From Acuticoccus sp. MNP-M23 (lineage in GTDB: Bacteria; Pseudomonadota; Alphaproteobacteria; Rhizobiales; Amorphaceae), in NCBI RefSeq assembly GCF_031195445.1, contig NZ_CP133480.1, positions 2,534,501 to 2,598,500 on the forward strand: DNA of 64,000 bases. The letters run 5' to 3'. Below the pieces are notes generated by a model. That model was not told where the DNA came from and ran no database searches. It saw only the letters and a program-made list of their open reading frames with translations. Numbering within the stretch: the stretch's first letter is position 1; each line of letters opens with the position of its first letter. Position numbers and translations under genes: made by a program. Below are positions 30,534-39,801 of this stretch, one piece after another.

Positions 30534-31497
30534 CCCCGTGCTTTTTGCGTTCAGCCGTCTTTTGTGGCTGGTCGCCACGCTGTTTGCGGCCAGTCTTCTG
30601 ATCTTTCTGGCGATGCAGGTGCTGCCGGGCGATCCGGCGGCAGTGCTTCTGGGAATCAACGCATCGCCCGAAGCACTTGCCGCGCTTCGGGCCGAAATGG
30701 GGCTCGACCGGCCGCTTGCGGTGCAATTCTTTGCCTTCGCCGGCGGTGTGTTGACCGGCGATCTTGGCCGCAGCGCCACCTACGATGTGCCGGTGGCCGC
30801 GCTCATTGCCGAGCGGGCGGCGGTTTCGGTCCCCCTCGCGCTGATTGCGGTGCTGATTTCGGTGGCAATATCGCTCCCGGCCGGGGTGTGGGCCGCAACG
30901 AACCGCGGCAACTGGCGGGATCGTGTGGTGGGAGCGGGCGCCCAGATCGGCCTGTCCATTCCCAACATCTGGCTGGGCCTGATGCTGATTGTGGTGTTCG
31001 CGATTGTCCTCGGGGTGGCGCCGGCGGGGGGCTTTCCGGGATGGGACAATGGGCCCGGCCCGGCGCTGACGGCGCTTTGCCTTCCGGCAATTGCGTTGGC
31101 GGCGCCGCAAGCTGCGATCCTCACTCGCATCGTGCGCGCTGCGGTGGTGGAGGCGATGGATCAGGACTATGTGGCGCTCGCGCGGGCCAAGGGTCTGTCG
31201 CACGCAAAGGCGGTTCGCCGCCACGCACTTCGCAATGCATGGGCGCCGATACTCACCATCATCGGCCTCCAGTTCGGCTTTCTGGCTGCCGGCGCTATCG
31301 TGATCGAAACGGTGTTTTCGCTGCCGGGGCTGGGGCGTCTTCTCTTCCAGGCGGTCGCGCAGCGCGATGTGCCGGTGGTGCAAGGGGTGGTGCTTGTGGT
31401 GGTGGCTGCGGTCGTGCTGGTCAACGCGCTGTGCGACGCGCTCGCCGCCTGGTGCGACCCCAGGAGGCGCACGAACGCTGACGGTCTGTTTGCGTGA
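30514..31497 (+). CDS. ABC transporter permease, OppB/DppB type (system 1)
   Basis: Inner-membrane subunit of 327 residues with about six helices. The N-terminal helix LWLVATLFAASLLIFLAMQVLPGDPA is the DppB hallmark. The cytoplasmic EAA loop is DQDYVALARAKGLSHAKAVRRHALRNAW, listed here only for its key residues A, G and R. The start is unclear: ATG 30514 lies 20 bases inside the binding-protein gene, while GTG 30538 is just after its stop; neither has a clear Shine-Dalgarno. It pairs with the next permease to form the channel. Confidence 0.88.
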   Translation: MFPGISSPVLFAFSRLLWLVATLFAASLLIFLAMQVLPGDPAAVLLGINASPEALAALRAEMGLDRPLAVQFFAFAGGVLTGDLGRSATYDVPVAALIAERAAVSVPLALIAVLISVAISLPAGVWAATNRGNWRDRVVGAGAQIGLSIPNIWLGLMLIVVFAIVLGVAPAGGFPGWDNGPGPALTALCLPAIALAAPQAAILTRIVRAAVVEAMDQDYVALARAKGLSHAKAVRRHALRNAWAPILTIIGLQFGFLAAGAIVIETVFSLPGLGRLLFQAVAQRDVPVVQGVVLVVVAAVVLVNALCDALAAWCDPRRRTNADGLFA

Positions 31498-31507
31498 GGT
31501 GGGCGTC

Positions 31508-32308
31508 TTGAAGGGCTCCATGTCCGGTTCCGTGCTCGCGCTGTTTGCGATTGCCGCATTGGTGGCCGCGTTCTGGACGCCGCATCCGGTGGACGGAGTG
31601 GACATTGCCAACCGCTTCGCCGCGGCTTCGGCACGCTTCCCGCTCGGGACCGATCAATATGGCAGGGACGTGCTGTCCATGCTGCTGGCCGGGGCGAAAA
31701 CGTCGCTCGGGGTGGCGGCCGCATCCATTGCAATCGGCGTTTCGGTCGGGGCGGCGCTCGGGCTTCTGGCGGCAGCAGCCGGCGGTGTTCTGGACGCTGC
31801 CATCATGCGGTTCAGCGACCTTGTGTTCGCATTTCCAGCGCTGATCATTGCCGTTATTCTTGCAACTGCGTTCGGTCCCGGCGTGTTCGGGGCGATCATC
31901 GCGATTGGAGTTTTCAACATTCCCGTGTTCGCCCGGCTGACGGCTGCCAGCGCGCGGCCGCTCTTCACGCGCGATTTTGCCGATGCCGCGCGCCTTGCCG
32001 GCAAGTCCGAGGCGCGGATAGCGCTGGAGCACGTGGCGCCCAATGTCGCGCCGATCATCCTCACCCAGTGCGCCACCCAGCTGGCGGTGGCGATCCTGGC
32101 AGAAGCCAGCCTCAGCTACGTCGGCCTCGGCGCGCAGGCGCCGACAGTCTCCTGGGGCCGGATGCTGGCCGAAGCGCAAACGCTGGTGGCGCTTGCCCCG
32201 CAACTGGCGATCTGGCCCGGGCTTGCCATTGCCGTTTCGGTGTTCGCGATCACGTCGTTCGGCGAAACCCTCAGGGCCCGGCTCGACCCGCAGGCGGCGC
32301 GCCGATGA
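31508..32308 (+). CDS. ABC transporter permease, OppC/DppC type (system 1)
   Basis: About 266 residues with five to six helices. PLGTDQYGRDVLSMLLAGAKTS near the N-terminus is diagnostic for DppC-type permeases, and the EAA loop includes ARLAGKSEARIALEHVAPN. I place the start at TTG 31508 (MKGSMSGSVLALF) because GAGGTGGG lies about 5 bases upstream; ATG 31520 is the alternative. The stop overlaps the ATPase start in an ATGA. It is shorter than most DppC proteins, mainly at the N-terminus. Confidence 0.87.
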   Translation: MKGSMSGSVLALFAIAALVAAFWTPHPVDGVDIANRFAAASARFPLGTDQYGRDVLSMLLAGAKTSLGVAAASIAIGVSVGAALGLLAAAAGGVLDAAIMRFSDLVFAFPALIIAVILATAFGPGVFGAIIAIGVFNIPVFARLTAASARPLFTRDFADAARLAGKSEARIALEHVAPNVAPIILTQCATQLAVAILAEASLSYVGLGAQAPTVSWGRMLAEAQTLVALAPQLAIWPGLAIAVSVFAITSFGETLRARLDPQAARR

Positions 32309-33903
32309 GCGTGCCTGAAATCTTGCGGGTGGAAAGCCTCACCGCCCATGCCGGCGGGCCTGCGCTGGTGGGCGGCGTCTCGTTTTCTCTCCGGGAGGGC
32401 GAGACCTTTGCGATGCTGGGGGCCTCCGGCTCCGGCAAGTCGTTGACGGGGCGGGCGATTATCGGCCTTCCGCCGCGCGGTATCCGCTATGGCGGCAAGG
32501 TGCTGTTCGAGGGGGCGGACCTTCTTGCCATGGGAGAGAAGGCGCGCACTGCGTTGCGCGGACAGGCCCTTGCCATGGTGTTTCAGGAGCCTGCCACCGC
32601 GCTAAATCCGGTCATGCGGATCGGTGCGCAGATTGCCGAACCCCTGCGTATTCACACCAGCCTCACCAGCGCCGAACGGTCGGCGCGGGTGGCGGACCTT
32701 CTGGACCGCACGGGGCTTGCGGCGGCGGGGGTCGGCCCGGCGCGTTATCCGCACGAATTGTCCGGCGGGCAGCGTCAGCGGGTTGCGGTTGCCATTGCGC
32801 TGGCGCTGTCGCCGCGCGTGGTGGTGGCGGACGAGCCCACAAGCGCGCTCGACACGGTCGCCGCCGCCCAGGTGCTGGACCTTCTGTTCGCGTTGACCGG
32901 GGACGCCGGGGCGGCCCTTGTGCTGATCACCCACGACACCAATGTCGCCCGCCGCGCCAGCCGCATCGCGGTGATGGACGGCGGGAAAATTGTCGAAGAG
33001 GGCGGGGCCGCGGTGGTGACAACCCCGCGCACGGCGCCCGCCCAAGCCATTGCCGCCGGCAACCGGATCGTCCTGCCACCGCGCGACGCTGGTTCGGGAA
33101 CCACGGTGCTCTCGGCCACGGGCATGACCGTGCGGCGCGGCGGCCGTGTTGTGGTGGATGACGCCGCGCTCGATGTGGCCGGCGGCAAGCGGCTTGCCGT
33201 TGTCGGCCGCTCGGGCTCCGGCAAGACTTCGCTGATGCGGGCAATCCTTGGCCTGTTGTCCGCGGAAGGCACCATCATGCTGGACGGCGAGCCCGTGCCG
33301 CCGGGCGCGCCTTCAATTCGCCGTGCCGTCTCGATGGTGTTTCAGGACCCGGCCACCAGCTTCAATCCGCGCCACACGGTTGCCCGCATCGTCACCGAAC
33401 CGCTCCACCGCCTGCCGCTGCGGGCAGCCGAAAAGCGGGCGCGAGCGGAAGCCATTTTGCGCCGCGTTGGCCTGCCGGATGCGCTGGAGCGCCGGCCCCA
33501 CGCCTTTTCAGGCGGGCAGCGTCAGCGAATTGCCATTGCCCGCGCGCTGATTGCCGAGCCGCGCGTTCTCATTGCCGATGAGGCGGTGTCTGCGCTCGAC
33601 GCGGCGCTGCGGGCCGACATTATCCGCCTTCTCGACGATCTGACGCGGCGCCAGAATATAGCGCTGATCTTCATTGCCCATGACCTTTCGCTTGTGCGGA
33701 CCCTCGCAGACTATATCGTGGTCATGGAACAGGGCAGGGTGGTGGAACATGCGTCCGCGGACGCAATATTTCATAGCCCTTCGAGTGAAGCGGCCCGGTC
33801 ATTGCTTGCAGCGACCGACCGTCATGAGTTTGTCAAACAAGGTCGTGATAAGACGGCCGAAGTGGCATTAGAATCCGACTCTCGTCTGGAGCAGAAAACT
33901 TGA
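32305..33903 (+). CDS. ABC transporter ATPase with two fused cassettes (OppD-OppF type, system 1)
   Basis: A 532-residue protein holding both nucleotide-binding domains of a peptide-type importer. The first cassette has Walker A GASGSGKS, signature LSGGQRQRV and Walker B VVVADEPTSALD. The second has [18 protein letters not shown] and LIADEAVSALD, where the usual Pro after Glu is Ala (DEA). The oligopeptide-specific C-terminal Cys-rich extension of OppD/OppF is absent. Its TGA overlaps the TTG start of the next binding-protein gene (TTGA), so translation of the second transporter is coupled to this one. Confidence 0.92.
   Translation: MSVPEILRVESLTAHAGGPALVGGVSFSLREGETFAMLGASGSGKSLTGRAIIGLPPRGIRYGGKVLFEGADLLAMGEKARTALRGQALAMVFQEPATALNPVMRIGAQIAEPLRIHTSLTSAERSARVADLLDRTGLAAAGVGPARYPHELSGGQRQRVAVAIALALSPRVVVADEPTSALDTVAAAQVLDLLFALTGDAGAALVLITHDTNVARRASRIAVMDGGKIVEEGGAAVVTTPRTAPAQAIAAGNRIVLPPRDAGSGTTVLSATGMTVRRGGRVVVDDAALDVAGGKRLAVVGRSGSGKTSLMRAILGLLSAEGTIMLDGEPVPPGAPSIRRAVSMVFQDPATSFNPRHTVARIVTEPLHRLPLRAAEKRARAEAILRRVGLPDALERRPHAFSGGQRQRIAIARALIAEPRVLIADEAVSALDAALRADIIRLLDDLTRRQNIALIFIAHDLSLVRTLADYIVVMEQGRVVEHASADAIFHSPSSEAARSLLAATDRHEFVKQGRDKTAEVALESDSRLEQKT
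33888..33891 (+). promoter_or_regulatory. Ribosome binding site for a TTG start
   Basis: GGAG lies 8 bases before TTG 33900 and inside the ATPase gene. It supports TTG as the start of the second binding protein, whose signal peptide begins exactly there. Confidence 0.75.
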
Positions 33904-35963
33904 ATACCATCCGAACCGTCTTGCTATCCAGCGTCGCGAGCCTTGCGCTCTCGGCCACCGCCTTCGCGGCGTGTCCTCCCGTCACCGTGGCGGACATGAA
34001 CGGCCTCACGCCGGACTATCCGCAGCAATTCGAGCTTCAGGAGTTCGAGGACAAGGCCGGCTGCGAGCTGACCTTCGCCGCCAACCCGGACATCGCCGCG
34101 CTCAACGGCGAGATCCTCGGCAACGCAGACCTGCCGCCGCTGGCAGAGCGCCTGCCCGAAGAGCCCCTCGTGGTCGCGCCCTACGATGCCATCGGCACCT
34201 ATGGCGGCACGCTGCGCGGCATGTCGAAGGCGACCGAGTCCGGCACGTCGGACCTTCTTTCGGTCCGCCACGTCAACCTCGTGCGCTATTCGGACGACCT
34301 GCAGACCCTGGTGCCCAACGTCGCCAGGGCGTTCGAGGTCAACGACGATGGCACCGAGCTGACCTTCCACCTGCGCAAGGGCCACAAGTGGTCCGACGGC
34401 GAGCCCTTCACCGCGCAGGACATCGCGTTCTGGTACGACGACATCATCTTCAACAAGGACGTCTACGAGACGACGCCCGACCGCTGGCTCTTCCAGGGCG
34501 AGCCGATGAAGGTGACCGTCGTCGACGACCAGACGGTGACGTTCACGCTCCCCGTGCCCGGTCCCGGCCTCCTTGCCCGCTTTGCGGTGGACTTCAGCCA
34601 GCCGTTCCAGCCCAAGCATCTCCTCGGCAAGTTCATGGAGAAGTTCAACCCGGACTATGAGGCTGCCCTTGAGGAAGCCGGCTTCGCCGACACCGCCGAG
34701 GCGCTCAACTGGTACTATGGCGGTTCGGACTGGAAGGACGTTCCGACCCCGCTCCTGAAGGACGCCGACAAGGCGAAGGCGACCGGCCGCGCAGTCACGC
34801 CGACGCTAGAGAGCCACATCGTCATCGCCGACAGCTCGGACGGCCGGCGCATGGTCGCCAACCCCTACTTCTTCATGGTCGACACCCAGGGCAACCAGCT
34901 CCCCTACATCGACCGGATCGACGAGCGTTACGCGCCCGAAAAGGAAGTCCAGAACCTCGCCATCATGAATGGCGACATCAACTGGAAGCAGCAGGGTCTG
35001 TTCCTGGAAGACTTCCCGCTCCTGAAGGAGAACGAGGGCAAGGGCGACTACACGATCGCGTTTGCGCCCACCTTCGGCGAGAACGTGTTCTACTCGTTCA
35101 ACCGCACCCACAAGGACCCGGTGCTGGCCGAGGTCTTCAACGACAAGCGCTTCAACCAGGCAATGTCGGTTGCGATGAACCGCGACGAGATCAACGAGAT
35201 CGTCTATCTGGGCCAGGGCAAGCCGATGCAGGGCGTGCCGGCGGAGCCGAAGACGGTGGACTTCGTCACCGAGGAAAACCTCAACGCCTTCACCGAGTAT
35301 GACCCCGACAAGGCCAACGCCCTTCTCGACGAGATGGGCCTGACGGACAGCGATGGCGACGGCGTGCGCGAGCGGCCGGACGGCAAGCCGATGGTCCTGC
35401 GCATGGCCTACTCCAACCAGGGCGCGCCTGTGCAGATGCACGAGCTGGTGCGCGACTACTGGGGCAATGTCGGCATCCGCGTGGACCTGCGCGAAGTGAC
35501 GTCGGACGAGTACCGCACCGCCGCCAACAACAACGACCTCGACCTCACGGTCTGGAAGTACGACCGTTCGGTCGGGCCGACCATTGCGCAGAACCCCATG
35601 GGCCTCGTCCCGCCGTTCGGCGACTTCTTCAACCCCGGCAACGGCTTTGCCTGGGCAGCGTGGAAGACGTCGGGTGGCACGGAAGGCACCGAGCCGCCGG
35701 AGTGGGTGAAGGAGCTTTACGAGCTTTCCGCCGAGTTCGTGCAGAAGCCGCTCGGGTCGCCTGAGTCCAGCGAGATCGGTGCGAAGATCGTCGACATCCA
35801 CGTCGACAACCTCCTGAAGATCGGCACCGTGGGCGATATCGTCGGGCCGTTCATGCACTCCAACGACCTCAAGAACGTGAAGCCGTTGCTGGCGAAGACC
35901 TACGACTACTACTGGGCGTACCCCTACCGTCCGCAGCAGTGGTTCCTGTCTGACGCCAAGTAG
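33900..35963 (+). CDS. ABC transporter solute-binding protein, peptide family, large (system 2)
   Basis: A 687-residue periplasmic protein of the SBP_bac_5 family, longer than the usual 500-600. The signal peptide MNTIRTVLLSSVASLALSAT ends near AFA, followed by ACPPVTVADM. There is a Cys pair early in the mature protein, then YGGTLRGMSKATESG, LTFHLRKGHKWSDGEPFTA and a late FMHSNDLKNVKPL. This long subtype is common in alphaproteobacteria. TTG is the start, with a good ribosome binding site. The downstream genes encode its permeases, ATPases, a FAD oxidoreductase and PhnX, so an organophosphonate or a related amine is a reasonable ligand. That is inference from context only. Confidence 0.9.
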   Translation: MNTIRTVLLSSVASLALSATAFAACPPVTVADMNGLTPDYPQQFELQEFEDKAGCELTFAANPDIAALNGEILGNADLPPLAERLPEEPLVVAPYDAIGTYGGTLRGMSKATESGTSDLLSVRHVNLVRYSDDLQTLVPNVARAFEVNDDGTELTFHLRKGHKWSDGEPFTAQDIAFWYDDIIFNKDVYETTPDRWLFQGEPMKVTVVDDQTVTFTLPVPGPGLLARFAVDFSQPFQPKHLLGKFMEKFNPDYEAALEEAGFADTAEALNWYYGGSDWKDVPTPLLKDADKAKATGRAVTPTLESHIVIADSSDGRRMVANPYFFMVDTQGNQLPYIDRIDERYAPEKEVQNLAIMNGDINWKQQGLFLEDFPLLKENEGKGDYTIAFAPTFGENVFYSFNRTHKDPVLAEVFNDKRFNQAMSVAMNRDEINEIVYLGQGKPMQGVPAEPKTVDFVTEENLNAFTEYDPDKANALLDEMGLTDSDGDGVRERPDGKPMVLRMAYSNQGAPVQMHELVRDYWGNVGIRVDLREVTSDEYRTAANNNDLDLTVWKYDRSVGPTIAQNPMGLVPPFGDFFNPGNGFAWAAWKTSGGTEGTEPPEWVKELYELSAEFVQKPLGSPESSEIGAKIVDIHVDNLLKIGTVGDIVGPFMHSNDLKNVKPLLAKTYDYYWAYPYRPQQWFLSDAK

Positions 35964-35981
35964 GCGACGGCAACACTGACA

Positions 35982-36010
35982 GGTGCGGCGGTCTCTGCGG
36001 CCGCCGCACC
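35982..36010 (+). promoter_or_regulatory. Stem-loop after the system 2 binding-protein gene
   Basis: GGTGCGGCGG pairs perfectly with CCGCCGCACC around a 9-base loop, 19 bases past the stop, with only a weak CTTGTTG tail. Hairpins at this place in binding-protein operons often stabilise the upstream mRNA or cause partial termination, giving more binding protein than permease. Confidence 0.5.
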
Positions 36011-36110
36011 CTTGTTGCAGATTGCCGGCCGATCTGGCCGCAAACTTGCTGTGCAGCCGTGGCAAACCGGTTGCCTTCATAAACGACCGGCCCGAGGGGG
36101 AAGGGGTCCC

Positions 36111-36539
36111 ATGCACCACGGCGCCTTGACGCTTTCGGCCACTCTTTTCGGCGCGGCCATCGTTGCGTTCGCGGCCACCTGCGTCGCCGCCCACTCGGTG
36201 GGCTATCTCATCGACGAGACATTCCGCGTCGTGACCATCGAGGGTAACCCCGCCGCCGCCGAGCAGACCCTTGCCTTCGCGGTGGATGGCACGGTCCGCG
36301 GCAGCACGGGCTGCAACACATTCAGCACCGGCATCCGCGTCGACGGCCACGAGATGAGCATCGGCAACCCGCGCCTGACCCGCCGCGCCTGCCCGGCGCC
36401 GCTGATGGACGCCGAGCGCGCGTTTCTGGACGCTCTGGCAAAGGTCGGCGCCTTCGAGATCGAGCTCGACGACAACCGCCTCATCCTGTTCGACACCGCA
36501 GGCGTGGCAGAGCTGACGCTGACCCGCGTGCCGAGATGA
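36111..36539 (+). CDS. META-domain (HslJ-like) exported protein
   Basis: A 142-residue protein with an N-terminal hydrophobic export segment (LSATLFGAAIVAFAATCVAA). A META domain follows, recognised by GSTGCNTFSTGIRVDGHEMSIG, whose key residues are the GCN pair and the later TRRACP. META domains occur in periplasmic or lipid-anchored heat-shock proteins such as HslJ; their biochemical role is poorly defined. The start ATG 36111 follows AGGGGGAAGGGG. The cysteines in GCN and RRAC may form a disulfide. It is unusual to find it between the binding protein and permeases of an ABC importer, and it may chaperone or accompany the binding protein. Confidence 0.8.
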   Translation: MHHGALTLSATLFGAAIVAFAATCVAAHSVGYLIDETFRVVTIEGNPAAAEQTLAFAVDGTVRGSTGCNTFSTGIRVDGHEMSIGNPRLTRRACPAPLMDAERAFLDALAKVGAFEIELDDNRLILFDTAGVAELTLTRVPR

Positions 36540-36549
36540 CGGTGCCCCG

Positions 36550-37542
36550 ATGATCCGCTTCATCATCGAGCGCCTCCTGGGCATGGTGGTGACGATGGTG
36601 CTCGTCTCGATGATGGTGTTCGTCATCATGGAGCTGCCGCCGGGCGACTACGCCGACCGCTACGCCTTCCGCAAATATTCCGGCACCGGCGTCAACGTCA
36701 CCGCGGCGGACGTGCAGGCGATCCGCGTTGATTTGGGGCTCGATGTCTCGGCGCCCGAGCGCTACCTCAACTGGATCGGCGGCATCGTCCTCGAAGGCGA
36801 TTTCGGGCAGGCGTTCGCGTTCGAAACCTCCGTCACCAACGTGATTGGCGACAAGATCTGGCTGACCCTGATGCTGGTCGGAATGACGCTGTTCATCACC
36901 TACGCGGTGTCGATCCCGGTCGGCATCTACGCTGCCGTAAAACGCGGCTCGGCGGCAGATTACGGGCTCACGATCTTCTCGTACCTCGGCCTTGCGCTGC
37001 CCAACTTCTTGCTGGCGCTGGTCCTTCTCTACTTCGCCAACCGCTGGTTCGGGGCCGACATCGGCGGTCTGTTCTCGCGCGAATACGAGCGGGCGCCCTG
37101 GTCGCTCGCCAAGCTGTGGAACCTCATCACGCACCTGTGGCTGCCGGCGTTCGTCCTCGCCTGGTCCGCGGTCGCCTACCAGTTGCAGACTGTGCGGGCG
37201 ACAATGTCGGACGAGCTGAACAAGCTCTCCGTGGTGGCAGCAAGGGCGCGCGGGGTGCCTGAGCGCAGGCTTCTCATCAAGTATCCGGCGCGGGTCGCGA
37301 TCAATCCGGTGGTCTCCACCATCGGCTTCGACGTCAACCGCATCTTCTCCGAGCTTCCCATCGTCGCGGCCGTGCTCGGCCTCACCGAGCTCGGCGGCCT
37401 GCTCCTCAAGGCCTATCTCGACCTCGACATGTATGTGGCGGGCGCGATCCTGCTCCTCCTCACTTTCATCATCGTGGTGATGAACTTCGTTTCCGACATC
37501 CTCCTCGCGGTCCTCGACCCGCGCATCAAACTGGGGGGCTGA
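36550..37542 (+). CDS. ABC transporter permease, OppB/DppB type (system 2)
   Basis: Inner-membrane subunit of 330 residues. The first helix is ERLLGMVVTMVLVSMMVFVI followed by ELPPGDYAD, the DppB hallmark in the longer variant. Further helices lie near LTLMLVGMTLFITYAVSIP, LALPNFLLALVLLYFAN, WLPAFVLAWSAVAYQLQTV and AILLLLTFIIVVMNFV. The EAA-type loop contains VVAARARGVPERRLLIKYPAR. It starts 10 bases after the META gene and ends one base before the next permease start (TGAGATG). Confidence 0.92.
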   Translation: MIRFIIERLLGMVVTMVLVSMMVFVIMELPPGDYADRYAFRKYSGTGVNVTAADVQAIRVDLGLDVSAPERYLNWIGGIVLEGDFGQAFAFETSVTNVIGDKIWLTLMLVGMTLFITYAVSIPVGIYAAVKRGSAADYGLTIFSYLGLALPNFLLALVLLYFANRWFGADIGGLFSREYERAPWSLAKLWNLITHLWLPAFVLAWSAVAYQLQTVRATMSDELNKLSVVAARARGVPERRLLIKYPARVAINPVVSTIGFDVNRIFSELPIVAAVLGLTELGGLLLKAYLDLDMYVAGAILLLLTFIIVVMNFVSDILLAVLDPRIKLGG

Positions 37543-37543
37543 G

Positions 37544-38773
37544 ATGTTTGTGGCGCTCGTCCTTGGCCTCACGCTGTTCGTTCTGCTGCGGGCCCACCGC
37601 GCCCGCGCAACGGTTGCAGCACCCGAGGGGGAGCTGCTGACCCCCGGCGAGGCGCGGCAGCGGGCGCGCGAGGAAAAGAAGCGCCTGCGCTATTATTCGG
37701 CCAGCCAGTGGACGCTGGTGTGGTGGCGCTTTCGCAAGCACCGGGCGGCGATGGCGGGTGCATTCATCCTTCTCACGATGCTGCTCCTCGGAATGTTCGC
37801 CAGCGTGATTGCCCCCTACGGCCCCACAACGCGCGACACCCAGTATCTCGACGGCCCGCCGCAGATGCCGCTGTTCTGCGACGAAAACGGCTGCTCCGTT
37901 CGCCCCTTCATCCACGGCGTGAAGACCGAGCGCGACCCCGTGACCCTCCGCGCCATCGCCGTGCCGGACCCTGAAACGCGCCTTTACGTCCGCTTTCTGG
38001 TGGAGGGGGAGCCGGTGAAGGTGCTCGGCCTCTTCCCGACGCGGACGCACCTTTTCGGGATCGACGCGCCCGGCAGCCTTCACCTGTTCGGCACCGATTC
38101 CATCGGCCGGGATGTCTTCAGCCGCATCCTTTATGCCACGTGGACGAGCCTCTCCATCGGCATCATGGGCGTGATGATCTCGTTCGTTCTGGCGCTCATC
38201 ATCGGCGGTGTCGCCGGCTATTTTGGCGGTGCGATCGACATGGTGATCCAGCGCATCACCGAGGTGATCCGCGTGATCCCCATCATTCCGCTCTACATGG
38301 GGCTTGCTGCCGCCATGCCGAAGGAATGGTCGTCGACGCAGGTCTATTTCGCGATGACGCTGATCCTCGGCCTGTTCGGCTGGCCGACGCTGGCGCGGCG
38401 CATCCGCTCGCAGCTCCTGTCGATCCGCGATGAGGACTATGTGGTCGCCGCCCGCCTCGCCGGGGCCCGCTCGCGGGTCATCATCGCGCGGCACATGCTG
38501 CCCTCGTTCACCAGCTTCATCATCGTCGATCTGGTGATCTCGTTTCCGTACATGATCCTGTCGGAAACGGCGCTCTCCTTCGTCGGCCTCGGGCTTCGGC
38601 CGCCTGAGGTGTCGTGGGGCGTGCTTCTCCAGCAGGCGCAGTCGGTCCGGGTTCTGGAACAGACGCCATGGCTGTTCATTCCAGCGGTGTTCGTGGTGGT
38701 GGCGGTGCTCGCCTTCACCGTGATCGGCGACGGAATGCGCGACGCCGCCGACCCCTACAGCGAAAACAACTGA
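37544..38773 (+). CDS. ABC transporter permease, OppC/DppC type, with long N-terminal extension (system 2)
   Basis: A 409-residue permease. The N-terminus carries an extra hydrophobic helix (MFVALVLGLTLFVLLRA) and a charged segment before the typical DppC start WRFRKHRAAMAGAFIL. A large periplasmic loop (residues about 95-185) precedes HLFGTDSIGRDVFSRIL. The EAA loop has ARLAGARSRVIIARHMLPS. Family members with the large SBP often have this longer form. It forms the channel with the preceding permease. Confidence 0.92.
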   Translation: MFVALVLGLTLFVLLRAHRARATVAAPEGELLTPGEARQRAREEKKRLRYYSASQWTLVWWRFRKHRAAMAGAFILLTMLLLGMFASVIAPYGPTTRDTQYLDGPPQMPLFCDENGCSVRPFIHGVKTERDPVTLRAIAVPDPETRLYVRFLVEGEPVKVLGLFPTRTHLFGIDAPGSLHLFGTDSIGRDVFSRILYATWTSLSIGIMGVMISFVLALIIGGVAGYFGGAIDMVIQRITEVIRVIPIIPLYMGLAAAMPKEWSSTQVYFAMTLILGLFGWPTLARRIRSQLLSIRDEDYVVAARLAGARSRVIIARHMLPSFTSFIIVDLVISFPYMILSETALSFVGLGLRPPEVSWGVLLQQAQSVRVLEQTPWLFIPAVFVVVAVLAFTVIGDGMRDAADPYSENN

Positions 38774-38784
38774 GGGCCGCCGCC

Positions 38785-39801
38785 ATGGACAACGTGCTCG
38801 ACGTCAGGAACCTCTCCATCACCTTCCGCTCCGACGAGGGCGCGGTGCGGGCCGTGGACGATGTTTCGTTCTCGGTGGGGCAGGGGCGGACGCTGGGCAT
38901 TGTGGGCGAGTCCGGGTCCGGCAAGTCGGTCTCCACCAAGGCGCTGATGCAGCTTCTGCCGCGCTCGGCACAGATTGGCGCGGAAACCGCCATCCGCTAC
39001 CGCGCCAAGGATGGCGAGGTGCTCGACATCACCAAGGTTCCGGTGAAAAGCCGCCGGATGCGGGAGCTGCGCGGCGGTGAGATCGGCATGATCTTTCAGG
39101 AGCCGATGGCCAGCTTCTCGCCGGTCTACACCGTCGGCGCGCAGATGGTGGAAACCATCCGCCTCCACCGCGGCCTTTCCCGCAAGGACGCCCGCGCCGC
39201 TGCCATCGCGATGCTGAAGGAGGTCGGCATCGCCAATCCCGAGGGGCGGATCGACGCCTATGCCTTCGAGCTGTCGGGCGGGATGCGGCAGCGCGCGATG
39301 ATCGCGCTCGCCCTGTCGGCCGAGCCCCGGCTCCTGATTGCCGACGAGCCGACCACCGCGCTCGACGTGACGATCCAGGCGCAGGTCTTGCGGCTGATGC
39401 GCAGCCTTCAGGAAAAGCACGGCATGGCGATGCTTTTCATCACCCACGATCTTGGCGTGATCGCCCAGGTCGCCGACGATGTGGCGGTGATGTACCTTGG
39501 CACCATAGTGGAGCGCGGCGCCGCGCACGATGTCCTGCGCACGCCGAAACATCCGTACACGCAAGGGCTTCTGGGCGCGATCCCGCGGATGGATGCGCTG
39601 GACGCGCGAATGAAGCCCGTGCCCGGAGACATTCCGAACCCCTCCCAGCGGCCGACGGGGTGCGCCTTCCATCCCCGCTGCGACAAGGCCGTCCCCGGCC
39701 TTTGCGACCGCACCGCCCCGCCGGAATTTCATCCCGAACCCGGCCGCGCGGTGCGCTGTCACCTTTATGGCGAGGGCGCCGGCCACAAGGTCGCCGCATG
39801 A
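38785..39801 (+). CDS. ABC transporter ATPase, OppD/DppD type (system 2)
   Basis: A 338-residue nucleotide-binding subunit: Walker [10 protein letters not shown]-loop [16 protein letters not shown], signature LSGGMRQRA, Walker [16 protein letters not shown] and switch His in ITHDLGV. The C-terminal oligopeptide/dipeptide transporter motif is present ([10 protein letters not shown]). AGGG upstream and ATG 38785 give a compact N-terminus. The stop overlaps the next ATPase start (ATGA). Confidence 0.94.
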   Translation: MDNVLDVRNLSITFRSDEGAVRAVDDVSFSVGQGRTLGIVGESGSGKSVSTKALMQLLPRSAQIGAETAIRYRAKDGEVLDITKVPVKSRRMRELRGGEIGMIFQEPMASFSPVYTVGAQMVETIRLHRGLSRKDARAAAIAMLKEVGIANPEGRIDAYAFELSGGMRQRAMIALALSAEPRLLIADEPTTALDVTIQAQVLRLMRSLQEKHGMAMLFITHDLGVIAQVADDVAVMYLGTIVERGAAHDVLRTPKHPYTQGLLGAIPRMDALDARMKPVPGDIPNPSQRPTGCAFHPRCDKAVPGLCDRTAPPEFHPEPGRAVRCHLYGEGAGHKVAA

